Assembly: GCA_938045585.1 (NCBI GenBank)
Contig: CALIAU010000009.1
Span: forward strand, 1 to 53,502
Length of the DNA stretch: 53,502 nucleotides
Direction: 5' to 3'
Origin: an uncultured Saprospiraceae bacterium
GTDB taxonomy: Bacteria > Bacteroidota > Bacteroidia > Chitinophagales > Saprospiraceae
Part shown: positions 27,801 through 35,830 of the stretch, piece after piece
Layout: every line of letters begins with the position of its first letter
How positions within the stretch are numbered: position 1 is the stretch's first letter
Program-made: the position numbers and the translations under genes
Notes under the pieces: generated by a model
Seen by the model: only the letters and a program-made list of their open reading frames with translations
Told to the model about the DNA's origin: nothing
Databases searched by the model: none

Positions 27801-29965
27801 GAACATATAGAAAACTTGTAAGTCCTGCTACAACAGAAGCTGTAACAGTACCTGCTCAGTACACTACAAGATCTTACAAGAAACTGGTAACACCAGCTAC
27901 TACTGAGTCTGTTGATGTACCTGCACAGTACACTACAAGAACATATAGAAAATTAACTGCACCTGCTTCTACTGAAGCAGTAGCTGTTCCTGCTCAGTAC
28001 ACTACAAGATCTTATAAGAAACTTGTAACTCCTGCCTCTTCTGAAGCAGTAGACGTGCCGGCACAGTATACTACGAGAACATATAGAAAATTAGTAAGTC
28101 CTGCTACAACAGAAGCTGTAACAGTGCCTGCTCAATTTACAACACGTTCTTACAAAAAGCTTGTAAGTCCTGCTACAACAGAAGCTGTAGACGTACCTGC
28201 TCAGTATACTACTAGAACATATAGAAAATTAGTAAGTCCTGCTACAACGGAAGCTGTAACAGTGCCTGCTCAATACACAACCAGAACGTATCAAAAACTT
28301 TCGGCTCCTGCTACTACTAGAACTGAAACTGTTCCTGCGAAGTATGAGACAAGAACGTACCAAAGAGTTGTAACTCCTGCTACTGTAGAAGAAGTAGAAG
28401 TACCTGCTCAGTACACAACACGTTCTTACAAGAGAGTTGCGAATAACAGTTCAGCTACATCAACTGATGTACCTGCACAATACACAACGCGTACTTACCA
28501 GAAACTTGCTTCAGATGCAACAACGCAGTCTGTAGATGTTCCTGCGAGATACGAAACAAGAACTTACCAGAAGCTAGCACAGCAGGCAACTGCTCAAACT
28601 ACTACTGGTGATGCGCAGTATACTACACGTTCTTACCAGAAACTGACTGCAGATGCAACAACGCAATCTGTAGATGTTCCTGCGAGATACGAAACAAGAA
28701 CTTACCAGAAGCTAGCACAGCAGGCAACTGCTCAGACTACAACTGGTGATGCTCAGTATACGAACAGAACATATCAAACTCTTGCTAACGATGCGTCAGC
28801 AGAACCTGTAACAGGAGAGTCAAGATATGAGACTAGAACGTACCAAAGATTGTCTTCACCAGCAACTGCTAATGTAGTAAGTGGAGATGCTCAGTACACA
28901 ACAAGATCTTACCAGAAATTATCTGCAGATGCTTCTACAACTCCAGTTCCTTGTAGTTCAGGAGGTTCAAGTGGTAGCTCTTCTATTTTGAGAAATGTGA
29001 ATTTCCAATCTGGATCAGCTACATTGACACAGGCATCTTATGCTGAAATTAACAGAGTTGCCTCTTCCCTTCAATCATCAGGTGCTACTGCAAGACTTAT
29101 TGGTCACACAGATAGTCAAGGAGCGGAAGCTGCTAACCTTGATCTTTCAAGAAGAAGAGCAAAAGCTGTTTACGATGCATTAGTAGCTGCTGGTGTTTCT
29201 GCTTCAAGCTTATCATATGATGGCATGGGAGAAGCTTCTCCAATTGCTTCAAATGCTTCAGCTGAAGGTAGAGCACAAAACAGAAGAACTGAATTAGTTA
29301 CTTCTGGAGGTGGTGGAGCTGTTGCTTCAACTGGTGGAGATTGTAACAGATACGAAACTAGAACTTACCAAAGATTGGTAAACCCAGCTTCTGCTAACGT
29401 TACAACTGGAGATGCTCAATATACTAACAGAACTTATCAGAAGCTTACTGCAGATGCAACAAGCCAAGGTGTAGATGTTCCTGCTAGATATGAGAACAGA
29501 TCTTACCAGAAGTTAGCTCAGCAGGCAACTGCTCAGACTACAACTGGAGATGCTCAGTATACGAACAGAACTTATCAGAAGCTTACTTCTGATGCAACAA
29601 CGCAAGGAGTTGACGTTCCTGCTAGATACGAGAACAGATCTTACCAGAAAGTAGCACAACCAGCAACTACTCGTACTATTGATGTACCAGCTGAATACAG
29701 AACTGTAACTAGAAGACAGTTAGTAAAAGCAGGTGGATTTACAGAGTGGAGAGAAGTTGTTTGTGAGGCTGACCAAACTCCTCAGTTATACAGAGCGGTA
29801 CAAAGCGCTCTTATCTCAAGAGGATATAACGTTGGAAGCGCTGGCGCAGACAACAACTGGGGTAAGGCTTCAAAAGCTGCTTTAGTGAAATTCCAGCAAG
29901 ACAATGGTCTTCCGATTGGAGCACTAGATGTAGAAACACTAAGAGCTCTTGGTGTTAAACAATAG
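24845..29965 (+). CDS. Giant periplasmic repeat protein with two OmpA domains and a peptidoglycan-binding C-terminus
   Basis: 1706 residues. Signal peptide 1-22 (VAYAQ), then GKCYAKC. Nearly everything else is a 23-residue repeat, about 56 copies in four blocks. Blocks 1 and 2 read PAQYETVTEQVL, blocks 3 and 4 PAQYTTRTYRKL. Between blocks 1 and 2 (about 236-350) and between blocks 3 and 4 (about 1380-1490) sit OmpA-type domains with GHTDSQG and LDLSxRRAKAVYDAL, the residues that hold diaminopimelate in murein. Residues about 1643-1704 look like PG_binding_1 (LISRGYNVG, WGKASKAALVKFQQDNGLP). A Cys-containing spacer at about 825-885 joins blocks 2 and 3. No T9SS tail and no outer-membrane barrel. 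I infer a very long periplasmic strand tied to murein at up to three points; the function is unknown. A strong terminator follows. Confidence 0.9.
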   Translation: MRKLNTIFTSLLVLITFVAYAQPEAGMPSEPGKCYAKCLIGDQYETITEQVLVKDATTRVEVVGPQYETVTEQVLASEAGSELRVVPAQFETVTEQVLSSEGASSVQISPAQFETVTEQVLASEAGSELRVVPAQFETVTEQVLASEGASSVQISPAQFETVSEQVTALDMNGVSAADLRVIPAQFETITEQVLASEGNSSVQISAAQFETVSEQVIALDMGGGFSTGGSTSVSSSATLDNVNFESGSANLTAASVAAISSACSAISSARSSAGGSSRVAIVGHTDSQGNDASNLDLSQRRAKAVYDALAAAGCDVSGVSHEGRGETAPKASNDTADGRAMNRRVEVVVYTTSAASGGSVASGTGGITDYRITPATFETVTEQVLASEGESRVSISPAQFETVSEQVLSSDAGSELRVVPAQFETVTEQVLASEGESRVSISPAQFETVSEQVLSSDAGSEVRVVPATFESVSEQVLTKEGSTVLRAVPATFETVTEQVLVKDAFKTLRVVPATFETVSEQVLVQDAYDVTVVVPAQYESVTEQVLTKDAYTTLKVIPAQYETVSEQVLTKDAYQTLRAVPAQYETVTEQVQTKDAYTTLKVIPAQYETVSEQVLTKDAHQTLRAIPATYETVSEQVMTKAGYTTLRVIPAQYETVSEQVLVKDAHTTLRAVPATYETVSEQVLTKDAYTTLKVIPAQYETITEQVLVKDAHTTLRAIPAQYETVSEQVLTKDAYTTLKVVPAQYETVTEQVLTKEAHQTLRAIPAQYETVTEQVLTKDAYTTLKVIPAQYETVTEQVLTKEATQRYERIPAQYTTESEQIQVAPAETKWVKKKADRACLSEDPNDCLVWCLVETPAQFRTVTKQVRVGCSDGYTDSGADCVKTIDVPAGYSNRTYRKLVSPATTEAVTVPAQYTTRSYKKLVSPATSEAVDVPAQYTTRTYRKLVSPATTEAVTVPAQYTTRSYKKLVSPASSESVDVPAQYTTRTYRKLVSPATTEAVTVPAQYTTRSYKKLVTPATTESVDVPAQYTTRTYRKLTAPASTEAVAVPAQYTTRSYKKLVTPASSEAVDVPAQYTTRTYRKLVSPATTEAVTVPAQFTTRSYKKLVSPATTEAVDVPAQYTTRTYRKLVSPATTEAVTVPAQYTTRTYQKLSAPATTRTETVPAKYETRTYQRVVTPATVEEVEVPAQYTTRSYKRVANNSSATSTDVPAQYTTRTYQKLASDATTQSVDVPARYETRTYQKLAQQATAQTTTGDAQYTTRSYQKLTADATTQSVDVPARYETRTYQKLAQQATAQTTTGDAQYTNRTYQTLANDASAEPVTGESRYETRTYQRLSSPATANVVSGDAQYTTRSYQKLSADASTTPVPCSSGGSSGSSSILRNVNFQSGSATLTQASYAEINRVASSLQSSGATARLIGHTDSQGAEAANLDLSRRRAKAVYDALVAAGVSASSLSYDGMGEASPIASNASAEGRAQNRRTELVTSGGGGAVASTGGDCNRYETRTYQRLVNPASANVTTGDAQYTNRTYQKLTADATSQGVDVPARYENRSYQKLAQQATAQTTTGDAQYTNRTYQKLTSDATTQGVDVPARYENRSYQKVAQPATTRTIDVPAEYRTVTRRQLVKAGGFTEWREVVCEADQTPQLYRAVQSALISRGYNVGSAGADNNWGKASKAALVKFQQDNGLPIGALDVETLRALGVKQ
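24968..25507 (+). repeat. 23-residue repeat block 1 (8 copies, ETVTEQVL type)
   Basis: Eight copies between the signal region and the first OmpA domain, starting DQYETITEQVL. Alternating tails (LASEAGSELRVV and ASSVQIS) show a two-unit higher-order repeat; two copies are lengthened or altered by ALDM inserts. Confidence 0.9.
25964..27505 (+). repeat. 23-residue repeat block 2 (19 regular and 2 irregular copies)
   Basis: Starts at Pro374. Nineteen copies keep an exact 69-base period to 27274, e.g. the ACAGTA words at 26521 and 26590. Units alternate TTLKVI and QTLRAV/I tails. The last two copies are interrupted by Cys-containing inserts (ACLSEDPNDCLVWC, and VGCSDGYTDSGADC). Confidence 0.92.
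27506..28951 (+). repeat. 23-residue repeat block 3 (21 copies, TTRTYRKL type)
   Basis: Starts at Pro888 and runs 1446 bases, that is 21 units of 69 bases. Units alternate RTYRKLVSPATTEAVTV and RSYKKLVSPA..EAVDV. Towards the end Pro at position 1 changes to Asp (DAQYTTRSYQKL) in alternate units. Confidence 0.92.
29348..29770 (+). repeat. 23-residue repeat block 4 (6 copies)
   Basis: Five ETRTYQRL/TNRTYQKL copies after the second OmpA domain, and a last hybrid copy PAEYRTVTRRQLV that returns to the block 1-2 style before the peptidoglycan-binding domain. Confidence 0.88.
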
Positions 29966-29987
29966 ATTATAACAATCTAAATATATA

Positions 29988-30017
29988 AGCCCTGCTTCAT
30001 TCGAAGCGGGGCTTTTT
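29988..30017 (+). terminator. Intrinsic terminator after the giant repeat gene
   Basis: AGCCCTGCTTC pairs with GAAGCGGGGCT (11 bp, one G-U) around ATTC, followed by five T. Confidence 0.92.
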
Positions 30018-30023
30018 ATTTTA

Positions 30024-30031
30024 TACATTTG
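30024..30031 (+). promoter_or_regulatory. -7 promoter box of glyA
   Basis: TACATTTG matches TAnnTTTG, just downstream of the preceding terminator and 19 bases before the glyA ATG. Confidence 0.5.
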
Positions 30032-30050
30032 CCTATCTAATATATTACAC

Positions 30051-31316
30051 ATGGCTGATATAGTAAACCAACTAATTAAAAAAGAATTACACCGACAGAG
30101 AAACGGTATCGAACTTATCGCATCAGAAAATTTCACCTCACAGGCTGTAATTAATGCAATGGGCTCTTGCCTCACCAATAAATACGCTGAAGGTTATCCA
30201 GGAAAACGATATTACGGTGGTTGCGAGGTGGTTGATGAGATTGAGCAATTAGCTATCGATAGAGTCAAAGAATTATTTGGCGCAGAATACGCCAATGTAC
30301 AACCACATGCCGGTGCCCAAGCAAATGCTGCTGTATTCTTAGCAGTTTTAAAACCTGGAGACACCGTTCTAGGATTTGATCTTTCTCATGGCGGACATCT
30401 ATCGCATGGCTCTCCTGTTAACTTCTCAGGGATAGTGTACAATCCTGTATTCTATGGTGTAGAAAAGGAAACAGGAACTATAGATATGGATAAGGTTGCT
30501 GCTAAAGCACTAGAACATAAACCCAAGTTAATCGTATGCGGTGCCTCAGCATATTCTAGAGATTGGGACTATAAGCGATTTAGAGAAATCGCAGATGAAG
30601 TAGGTGCTACCCTACTCGCAGATATTGCACATCCTGCAGGAATAATCGCAGCAAAGCTTCTAAATGATCCTATTCCACATTGCCATATAGTTACAACAAC
30701 TACACATAAGACCCTAAGAGGTCCGCGTGGAGGTCTGATCATGTTAGGTAAGGACTATGAGAACACTCTCGGCAGAACTACTAGAAAAGGGACAACACTA
30801 AAAATGTCCTCAATTATAAATAGTGGCGTATTTCCTGGTATGCAAGGAGGACCTTTAGAACACGTAATTGCAGCAAAAGCGATCGCTTTCCAAGAAGCTC
30901 TTCAAGAGGACTTTGTAGCATATCAAACACAAGTAATTGCAAATGCACAAGCTATGGCTAATGCCTTTGTAGAAAGAGATTACAAAATTATTTCTGGGGG
31001 AACAGATAATCATCTTATGCTGATCGATCTTCGTAATAAGGATTTGACTGGTAAAGAAGCGGAAAATGCACTAGTTGCTGCGGAGATTACGATCAATAAA
31101 AACATGGTACCCTTTGATGACAAAAGTCCATTTGTTACCTCAGGTATTCGCATAGGAACTGCTGCCATCACCACACGTGGTTTTAAAGAAGAACACTGTG
31201 TACAGGTTGTAGATTGGATTGATCAGGTCTTATCTGACAAAGAAAATACGAGTTTACAAAAAGAAATGAAGTCTAAGATTGCAGAATATATGGGTGACTT
31301 TCCTTTGTATGCTTAG
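30051..31316 (+). CDS. glyA: Serine hydroxymethyltransferase
   Basis: PLP enzyme that makes glycine and methylene-tetrahydrofolate from serine. 421 residues, full length. Seen: LIASENF near residue 22, [15 protein letters not shown] (substrate loop), [28 protein letters not shown] and the PLP lysine Lys220 in [14 protein letters not shown]. The C-terminal [15 protein letters not shown] is also present. Monocistronic by appearance, convergent with truA. Confidence 0.98.
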   Translation: MADIVNQLIKKELHRQRNGIELIASENFTSQAVINAMGSCLTNKYAEGYPGKRYYGGCEVVDEIEQLAIDRVKELFGAEYANVQPHAGAQANAAVFLAVLKPGDTVLGFDLSHGGHLSHGSPVNFSGIVYNPVFYGVEKETGTIDMDKVAAKALEHKPKLIVCGASAYSRDWDYKRFREIADEVGATLLADIAHPAGIIAAKLLNDPIPHCHIVTTTTHKTLRGPRGGLIMLGKDYENTLGRTTRKGTTLKMSSIINSGVFPGMQGGPLEHVIAAKAIAFQEALQEDFVAYQTQVIANAQAMANAFVERDYKIISGGTDNHLMLIDLRNKDLTGKEAENALVAAEITINKNMVPFDDKSPFVTSGIRIGTAAITTRGFKEEHCVQVVDWIDQVLSDKENTSLQKEMKSKIAEYMGDFPLYA

Positions 31317-31348
31317 ACAATAACAGGACACTAGTTAGATTTTAAATA

Positions 31349-32104
31349 CTAGATTTTGTCTACAGTATTAAAGTCATAACTGATTTTGTTCAAGAACAAT
31401 GCATGTCCTGGAACAGAGTAGGCTGTAGTTAATCTTTCCTGCGTATCCATAGATTTTTTTAATTCTTGTAGACTTAATTTCCCTACTGAAATATTTACGC
31501 AAGCTCCTACTATCATACGTACCATTCCTCTTAGAAAGCGGTTAGCAGAGATAGTAAAAATGAGTTCATCATCCATTCTCTCCCAAGAGATTTGATGTAT
31601 TTTACATGTATACGTTTCTACATCAGAACCAGCTTTACAGAAAGGAAAAAAATCAGAATAGGAGCCAATTAATTGCGCGGCCTCATATAGCTTAGCCAAT
31701 TCAAGCTCTTTCGCCTTAGGCGGAGACCATGAAAAAAATCTATTAAATGGATTTGCGTTGGTAGAAATGTGGTAAGTATACTCTCGCAACTTCGCATCAA
31801 AGCGTGCATGGAACTCATTTTCAACTGAAAAGATAGAATAAATGGCGATATCCTTGGGCTGTACAGATCTTAGACCGTAGTCTTGTTGCTCTGTGAGAAT
31901 CTCAGGGCTATCAAAATGCATAAAATACTGCCTCGCGTGTACTCCTGCATCTGTTCTTCCACATCCAACTACTTGAATTTTTGATTGTAAGACCTGAGAG
32001 AATTTTTCTTCCAGTACCTCTTGTACTGAAATAGCATTCGGTTGACGCTGCCATCCTGAATATTTGCTACCATCATAAGCGAGTTCTACAAAGTAGCGTG
32101 GCAT
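31349..32104 (-). CDS. truA: tRNA pseudouridine(38-40) synthase TruA
   Basis: Makes pseudouridine at positions 38-40 of the tRNA anticodon arm. 251 residues with the catalytic Asp52 in GCGRTDAGVHARQ, the N-terminal YDGSKYSGWQRQPN, and the RFLRGMVRMIVGA segment near the C-terminus. It begins 13 bases after clpX and probably belongs to the same transcript. Confidence 0.96.
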   Translation of the reverse strand: MPRYFVELAYDGSKYSGWQRQPNAISVQEVLEEKFSQVLQSKIQVVGCGRTDAGVHARQYFMHFDSPEILTEQQDYGLRSVQPKDIAIYSIFSVENEFHARFDAKLREYTYHISTNANPFNRFFSWSPPKAKELELAKLYEAAQLIGSYSDFFPFCKAGSDVETYTCKIHQISWERMDDELIFTISANRFLRGMVRMIVGACVNISVGKLSLQELKKSMDTQERLTTAYSVPGHALFLNKISYDFNTVDKI

Positions 32105-32117
32105 GGGTCCTGTTTTA

Positions 32118-33365
32118 CTATGCGGCTTTTAAAAAATTAAATTTTGATGTTTTGATCTGATTTTCTACATACTCTTTATCAATAAGCAAAGTATGTATAT
32201 CCTCTTGGGAAGGCATAGTATACATAGCCTCCGTCAAGATTGCTTCACAGATAGATCGTAAGCCTCTTGCACCTAATTTAAATTCTAGTGCCTTTTGGGC
32301 GATAAGTTCTAAAGCATCTCTTGTAAACTCAAGTTTCTTATCCTCAAGCTCAAATAATTTTTGATACTGTTTTATCAGAGCATTTTTAGGCTCCGTTAAT
32401 ATATTCATCATTGTTTCTAGGTCCAAAGGATCTAGATAGGTAAGGACAGGTAATCTTCCAATTAACTCAGGTATAAGTCCAAATGATTTTAGATCTTGAT
32501 GAGAAATATATTCTAGCAAGTTTTCTTTATCAATACGCGCTTCTTCATCTGCTTTGAAACCTATCACCTGTGTGTTCATTCGCTTTGCAATAGATTTCTC
32601 TATACCATCAAATGCACCTCCACAAATAAATAATATATTCCGTGTATTCACACGAATCATTTTTTGTTCAGGATGTTTTCTACCTCCCTGCGGTGGCACA
32701 TTTACATAGGTTCCTTCTAACATTTTCAACATCGCTTGCTGCACCCCTTCTCCTGAAACATCTCTTGTAATAGATGGATTGTCTGTCTTACGCGCTACTT
32801 TATCAATTTCATCTATATATACAATACCCTTTTCTGCCGCATCCACATCAAAATCACAGGCTTGTAACAAACGAGATAACATACTTTCAACGTCTTCCCC
32901 TACATATCCGGCTTCTGTAAATACGGTAGCATCCACTATGGTAAATGGAACATCTAGGAACCTTGCAATTGTTTTAGCTAAAAGTGTTTTTCCCGTTCCG
33001 GTTTTTCCTACAAATAATACATTTGATTTTTCAATCTCAATATCATTTGTGCTTAGTTCTTTATGTTGATTTAATCTTTTATAATGATTGTACACAGCAA
33101 CAGAAAGATATTTTTTCGCTGTATCCTGACCTATCACATAGTCATCAAGAAAATGCTTTATACGCTGCGGTGTGACATTTTCAGGAAGGTTAAACTCCTT
33201 AGACTCTTTCGTATCTTTATTAGTAACCTCCTCTTTAATAATGTCATGTGCCTGATCCACACATATTTCGCAAATATGTCCATCTATGCCAGCAATAAGA
33301 ATCAAAACCTCCGCTTTGTCTCTACCACAAAATGAACACTTTTGTACAGATTTCCTTGAACTCAT
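32118..33365 (-). CDS. clpX: ATP-dependent Clp protease ATP-binding subunit ClpX
   Basis: AAA+ unfoldase hexamer that feeds ClpP. 415 residues. The N-terminal zinc domain has Cys10, Cys13, Cys32 and Cys35. AAA+ motifs: Walker [12 protein letters not shown], pore loop GYVGEDVE, Walker [28 protein letters not shown], and sensor/box region [11 protein letters not shown]. It lies 10 bases downstream of clpP. Confidence 0.98.
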   Translation of the reverse strand: MSSRKSVQKCSFCGRDKAEVLILIAGIDGHICEICVDQAHDIIKEEVTNKDTKESKEFNLPENVTPQRIKHFLDDYVIGQDTAKKYLSVAVYNHYKRLNQHKELSTNDIEIEKSNVLFVGKTGTGKTLLAKTIARFLDVPFTIVDATVFTEAGYVGEDVESMLSRLLQACDFDVDAAEKGIVYIDEIDKVARKTDNPSITRDVSGEGVQQAMLKMLEGTYVNVPPQGGRKHPEQKMIRVNTRNILFICGGAFDGIEKSIAKRMNTQVIGFKADEEARIDKENLLEYISHQDLKSFGLIPELIGRLPVLTYLDPLDLETMMNILTEPKNALIKQYQKLFELEDKKLEFTRDALELIAQKALEFKLGARGLRSICEAILTEAMYTMPSQEDIHTLLIDKEYVENQIKTSKFNFLKAA

Positions 33366-33375
33366 AAAATCTTTT

Positions 33376-34071
33376 TTACTTAGACTTAGAAGGTTTTCTT
33401 TCTAATACTTCATCCACTAAACCGTATTCCTTTGCCTGCTTAGCTGTCATCCAATTATCTCTATCACTATCTTTCTCGATCGTCTTTGTTGTTTGACCTG
33501 TGTGTTTAGAAAGAATAGTATATAACTCATCTTTTAATTCTTTGATAAGGTTATAACTAATTTCCATTTCAGTAAACTGACCACTCATACCACCTGATGG
33601 TTGGTGAATCATCACTCTACTATGCTTTAAACATGATCTTTTCCCTTTTGTTCCAGCAGATAAAAGTACAGCTCCCATACTAGCTGCAAGACCAGTACAA
33701 ATTGTACTTACATCAGGTGATACATACTGCATTGTATCATACATCCCTAAACCAGCAATTACCGAGCCACCTGGGCTATTAATAAACATCTGTATATCAC
33801 GCTTAGGATCTGTAGATTCCAAGAATAGCAATTGGGCTTGTATAACATTAGCCACGTAATCATTCACAGGTACTCCCATAAATATAATCCTGTCCATCAT
33901 TAATCTTGAGAATACATCCATCCCAACCACATTCATCTGTCTTTCTTCAATAACTTGAGGAGTAAAACCAGTGATATTAGGTACAGCAGTAGCCATATAT
34001 TTCTCTAAATGCATGGAGCTCATGCCCATGTGCTTAGTTGCATACTTAAAAAACTCATCTTTAGGGAACAT
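33376..34071 (-). CDS. clpP: ATP-dependent Clp protease proteolytic subunit ClpP
   Basis: Serine peptidase barrel of ClpXP. 231 residues with catalytic Ser131 in [11 protein letters not shown], His156 in VMIHQPSGG and Asp205 in DRDNWMTA. From the first ATG it has about 25 more N-terminal residues than E. coli ClpP; internal Met codons at 15, 17, 20 and 26 are possible starts, and a propeptide may be removed in any case. It lies in the tig-clpP-clpX-truA unit. Confidence 0.97.
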   Translation of the reverse strand: MFPKDEFFKYATKHMGMSSMHLEKYMATAVPNITGFTPQVIEERQMNVVGMDVFSRLMMDRIIFMGVPVNDYVANVIQAQLLFLESTDPKRDIQMFINSPGGSVIAGLGMYDTMQYVSPDVSTICTGLAASMGAVLLSAGTKGKRSCLKHSRVMIHQPSGGMSGQFTEMEISYNLIKELKDELYTILSKHTGQTTKTIEKDSDRDNWMTAKQAKEYGLVDEVLERKPSKSK

Positions 34072-34111
34072 ATTTATCTATTTACTTTATTATAAATGCT
34101 TTTAAAGGAAA

Positions 34112-35497
34112 TTAGTTCTTTTGATTGTATTGATTATTTGCTTCTTCTACCATGGATTTAAACTCATCCATAGAAACATTATTCTCTTTTACAGTGATTA
34201 TTTTCTCTATTTCTCCAAATAATTTGTCCGCCTCTATCTCATTATAGGCATTTTGGACCTGTGTTTTATCCTCAGCCATTCTATTTACCATCTCAGAAAT
34301 ATATGACTGATCAATGCCGCTTCCATAGCCTTGAAAGTATTGCATCACCTTTTCTGTTAAATGAGCTCGTAACTCTTCAGGTTGAACTTCTACACCAAAT
34401 TTCTTACTAAGCTTTGATTTAATCAAGGTCCACTTGAGATTATCTTCAAAACTCGTATACTCCTCTTCTATTTTCTCATCTTCTACATTTTCGTTCGTTG
34501 CCTTTAACCAACGCTTTAAAAATGCCTCTGGAAGTTCCATATCATTCTTTGCAATCAAGTTTTGCATAACATCTCTATACATCAAACTTGTAGATTGCTT
34601 AGCATAGAAGCCTTCAATGTTTTGTTTGATTTTATCGCGCATTTCATCATTTGACTTGATTACATCTTTCCCATATACTTTATCAAAAAGTTCCTGGTTA
34701 ATTTCTGCAGGTTCAAGACGTTTAACTTCTGCAATCTTCCCTGTAAAATCATTACCTACTTCTCTGTCGCTTTCCTCCTCTGGTAATTGCAAAAGATACT
34801 TGCGTACATGCTCTTCTGTCTTATCCTTTTCTAAATTGAAAATATCGAACTCTAAGCTATCTCCTTTTTTGCATTTTAATACTGTCTCCTTTATTTCATC
34901 TGTAAGGCTTGAAACAGAAACAGTAAAATCTGTTGCCCAGCCATTTGCCAAAACACCGCCACTACCCTTTTCTTCCGCTTCAATTTTTATTAAATCGTTT
35001 TCTTCAATAATAGCCTCTGTATCTACGGAGTTTCCAAAGCGTTTTTGATACGCTTTTACTTCCTCATCAATCATGGAATCGGCAACAACGATCAGGTGCT
35101 TTGTATACTCAGCATTTTCTACTCCTTGAATTTCTAATTCAGGGCTTAATCCTAAATCAAATTTAAAAGTATAGTTTCCCAACTGTTTTACATCAAAGTC
35201 TATTTGCTCTTGATTTTCATTTGGAAGTGGATCTCCTAGAATATCAATTTCTTCATCCTTAAGATAGCTGTATAACTTTTCTTGAAGTGTACGGTTAATC
35301 TTATCTGCTAAAATTGACTTGCCATACATTTTCTCTATGAAGGACATAGGCGTCTTACCCTTTCTAAAGCCCTTCATTGCTGCCTGAGACTTATACTTCT
35401 TTAATTCCTCTCTGTAAGATGGCTCATAATCTGTGCGCTCTAGCTCGAGCTCAAGTGTAGCATTGAGATTATCTATCTTATCGAATTGTACTTTCAT
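34112..35497 (-). CDS. tig: Trigger factor
   Basis: Ribosome-bound chaperone that meets nascent chains. Starting at the ATG at 35497 gives 461 residues (MKVQFDKIDNLNATLELE); the ATG at 35533 adds 12 residues not seen in the family. N-terminal ribosome-binding domain with the loop GFRKGKTPMSFIEKMYG, which matches the GFRxGK signature; a middle region at the place of the FKBP-type domain, divergent as usual in Bacteroidota; and a long helical C-terminal arm. It is upstream of clpP-clpX. Confidence 0.95.
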   Translation of the reverse strand: MKVQFDKIDNLNATLELELERTDYEPSYREELKKYKSQAAMKGFRKGKTPMSFIEKMYGKSILADKINRTLQEKLYSYLKDEEIDILGDPLPNENQEQIDFDVKQLGNYTFKFDLGLSPELEIQGVENAEYTKHLIVVADSMIDEEVKAYQKRFGNSVDTEAIIEENDLIKIEAEEKGSGGVLANGWATDFTVSVSSLTDEIKETVLKCKKGDSLEFDIFNLEKDKTEEHVRKYLLQLPEEESDREVGNDFTGKIAEVKRLEPAEINQELFDKVYGKDVIKSNDEMRDKIKQNIEGFYAKQSTSLMYRDVMQNLIAKNDMELPEAFLKRWLKATNENVEDEKIEEEYTSFEDNLKWTLIKSKLSKKFGVEVQPEELRAHLTEKVMQYFQGYGSGIDQSYISEMVNRMAEDKTQVQNAYNEIEADKLFGEIEKIITVKENNVSMDEFKSMVEEANNQYNQKN

Positions 35498-35512
35498 AAT
35501 TAGTTGAAGCTT

Positions 35513-35545
35513 AAAAGGGCATTTGGAGTGCAAAAAAGCCCTTTT
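35513..35545. other. Hairpin between tRNA-Leu and tig
   Basis: AAAAGGGC (35513-35520) and GCCCTTTT (35538-35545) form a perfect 8-bp stem with a 17-base loop. In the minus direction it lies after the tRNA and 15 bases before the tig ATG, so it could stop tRNA transcription or fold in the tig leader. Confidence 0.5.
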
Positions 35546-35558
35546 TTGTATAAAATTG

Positions 35559-35640
35559 TGCGGGTAGAGGGAGTCGAACCCCCACGCCGTTAAGCACTAG
35601 ATCCTAAGTCTAGCATGTCTACCAATTCCATCATACCCGC
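35559..35640 (-). tRNA. tRNA-Leu (anticodon UAG)
   Basis: Read on the minus strand: acceptor stem GCGGGTA/TACCCGC, a D-arm with GGTAGACATGC, the anticodon stem CTAGA/TCTAG with loop CTTAGGA giving anticodon TAG, a variable arm as in class II tRNAs, T-arm GGGGGTTCGAGTCCCTC and discriminator A. 82 bases; CCA is not encoded. It lies upstream of tig in the same direction. Confidence 0.95.
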
Positions 35641-35830
35641 AAAATGTCAATCTATTCTTCAAAAAGTCCATTTTAGATGGAGAACTTCCTGAAATTACAG
35701 CAAAACATCTATTATTTCGCTATCCCCGTATCGGGAGTGCAAAGATAAAATCTTTTTAAATATGCATATCAAAACTTAATAATAAAACAATATTTATCTT
35801 TAATAGCTTATAACTATAGGTTTTCCTGAT

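Noticed and set aside
24968-28951. CRISPR-like array of regular repeats
   Set aside because: The 69-base repeats are continuous coding units without unique spacers and stay in frame throughout.
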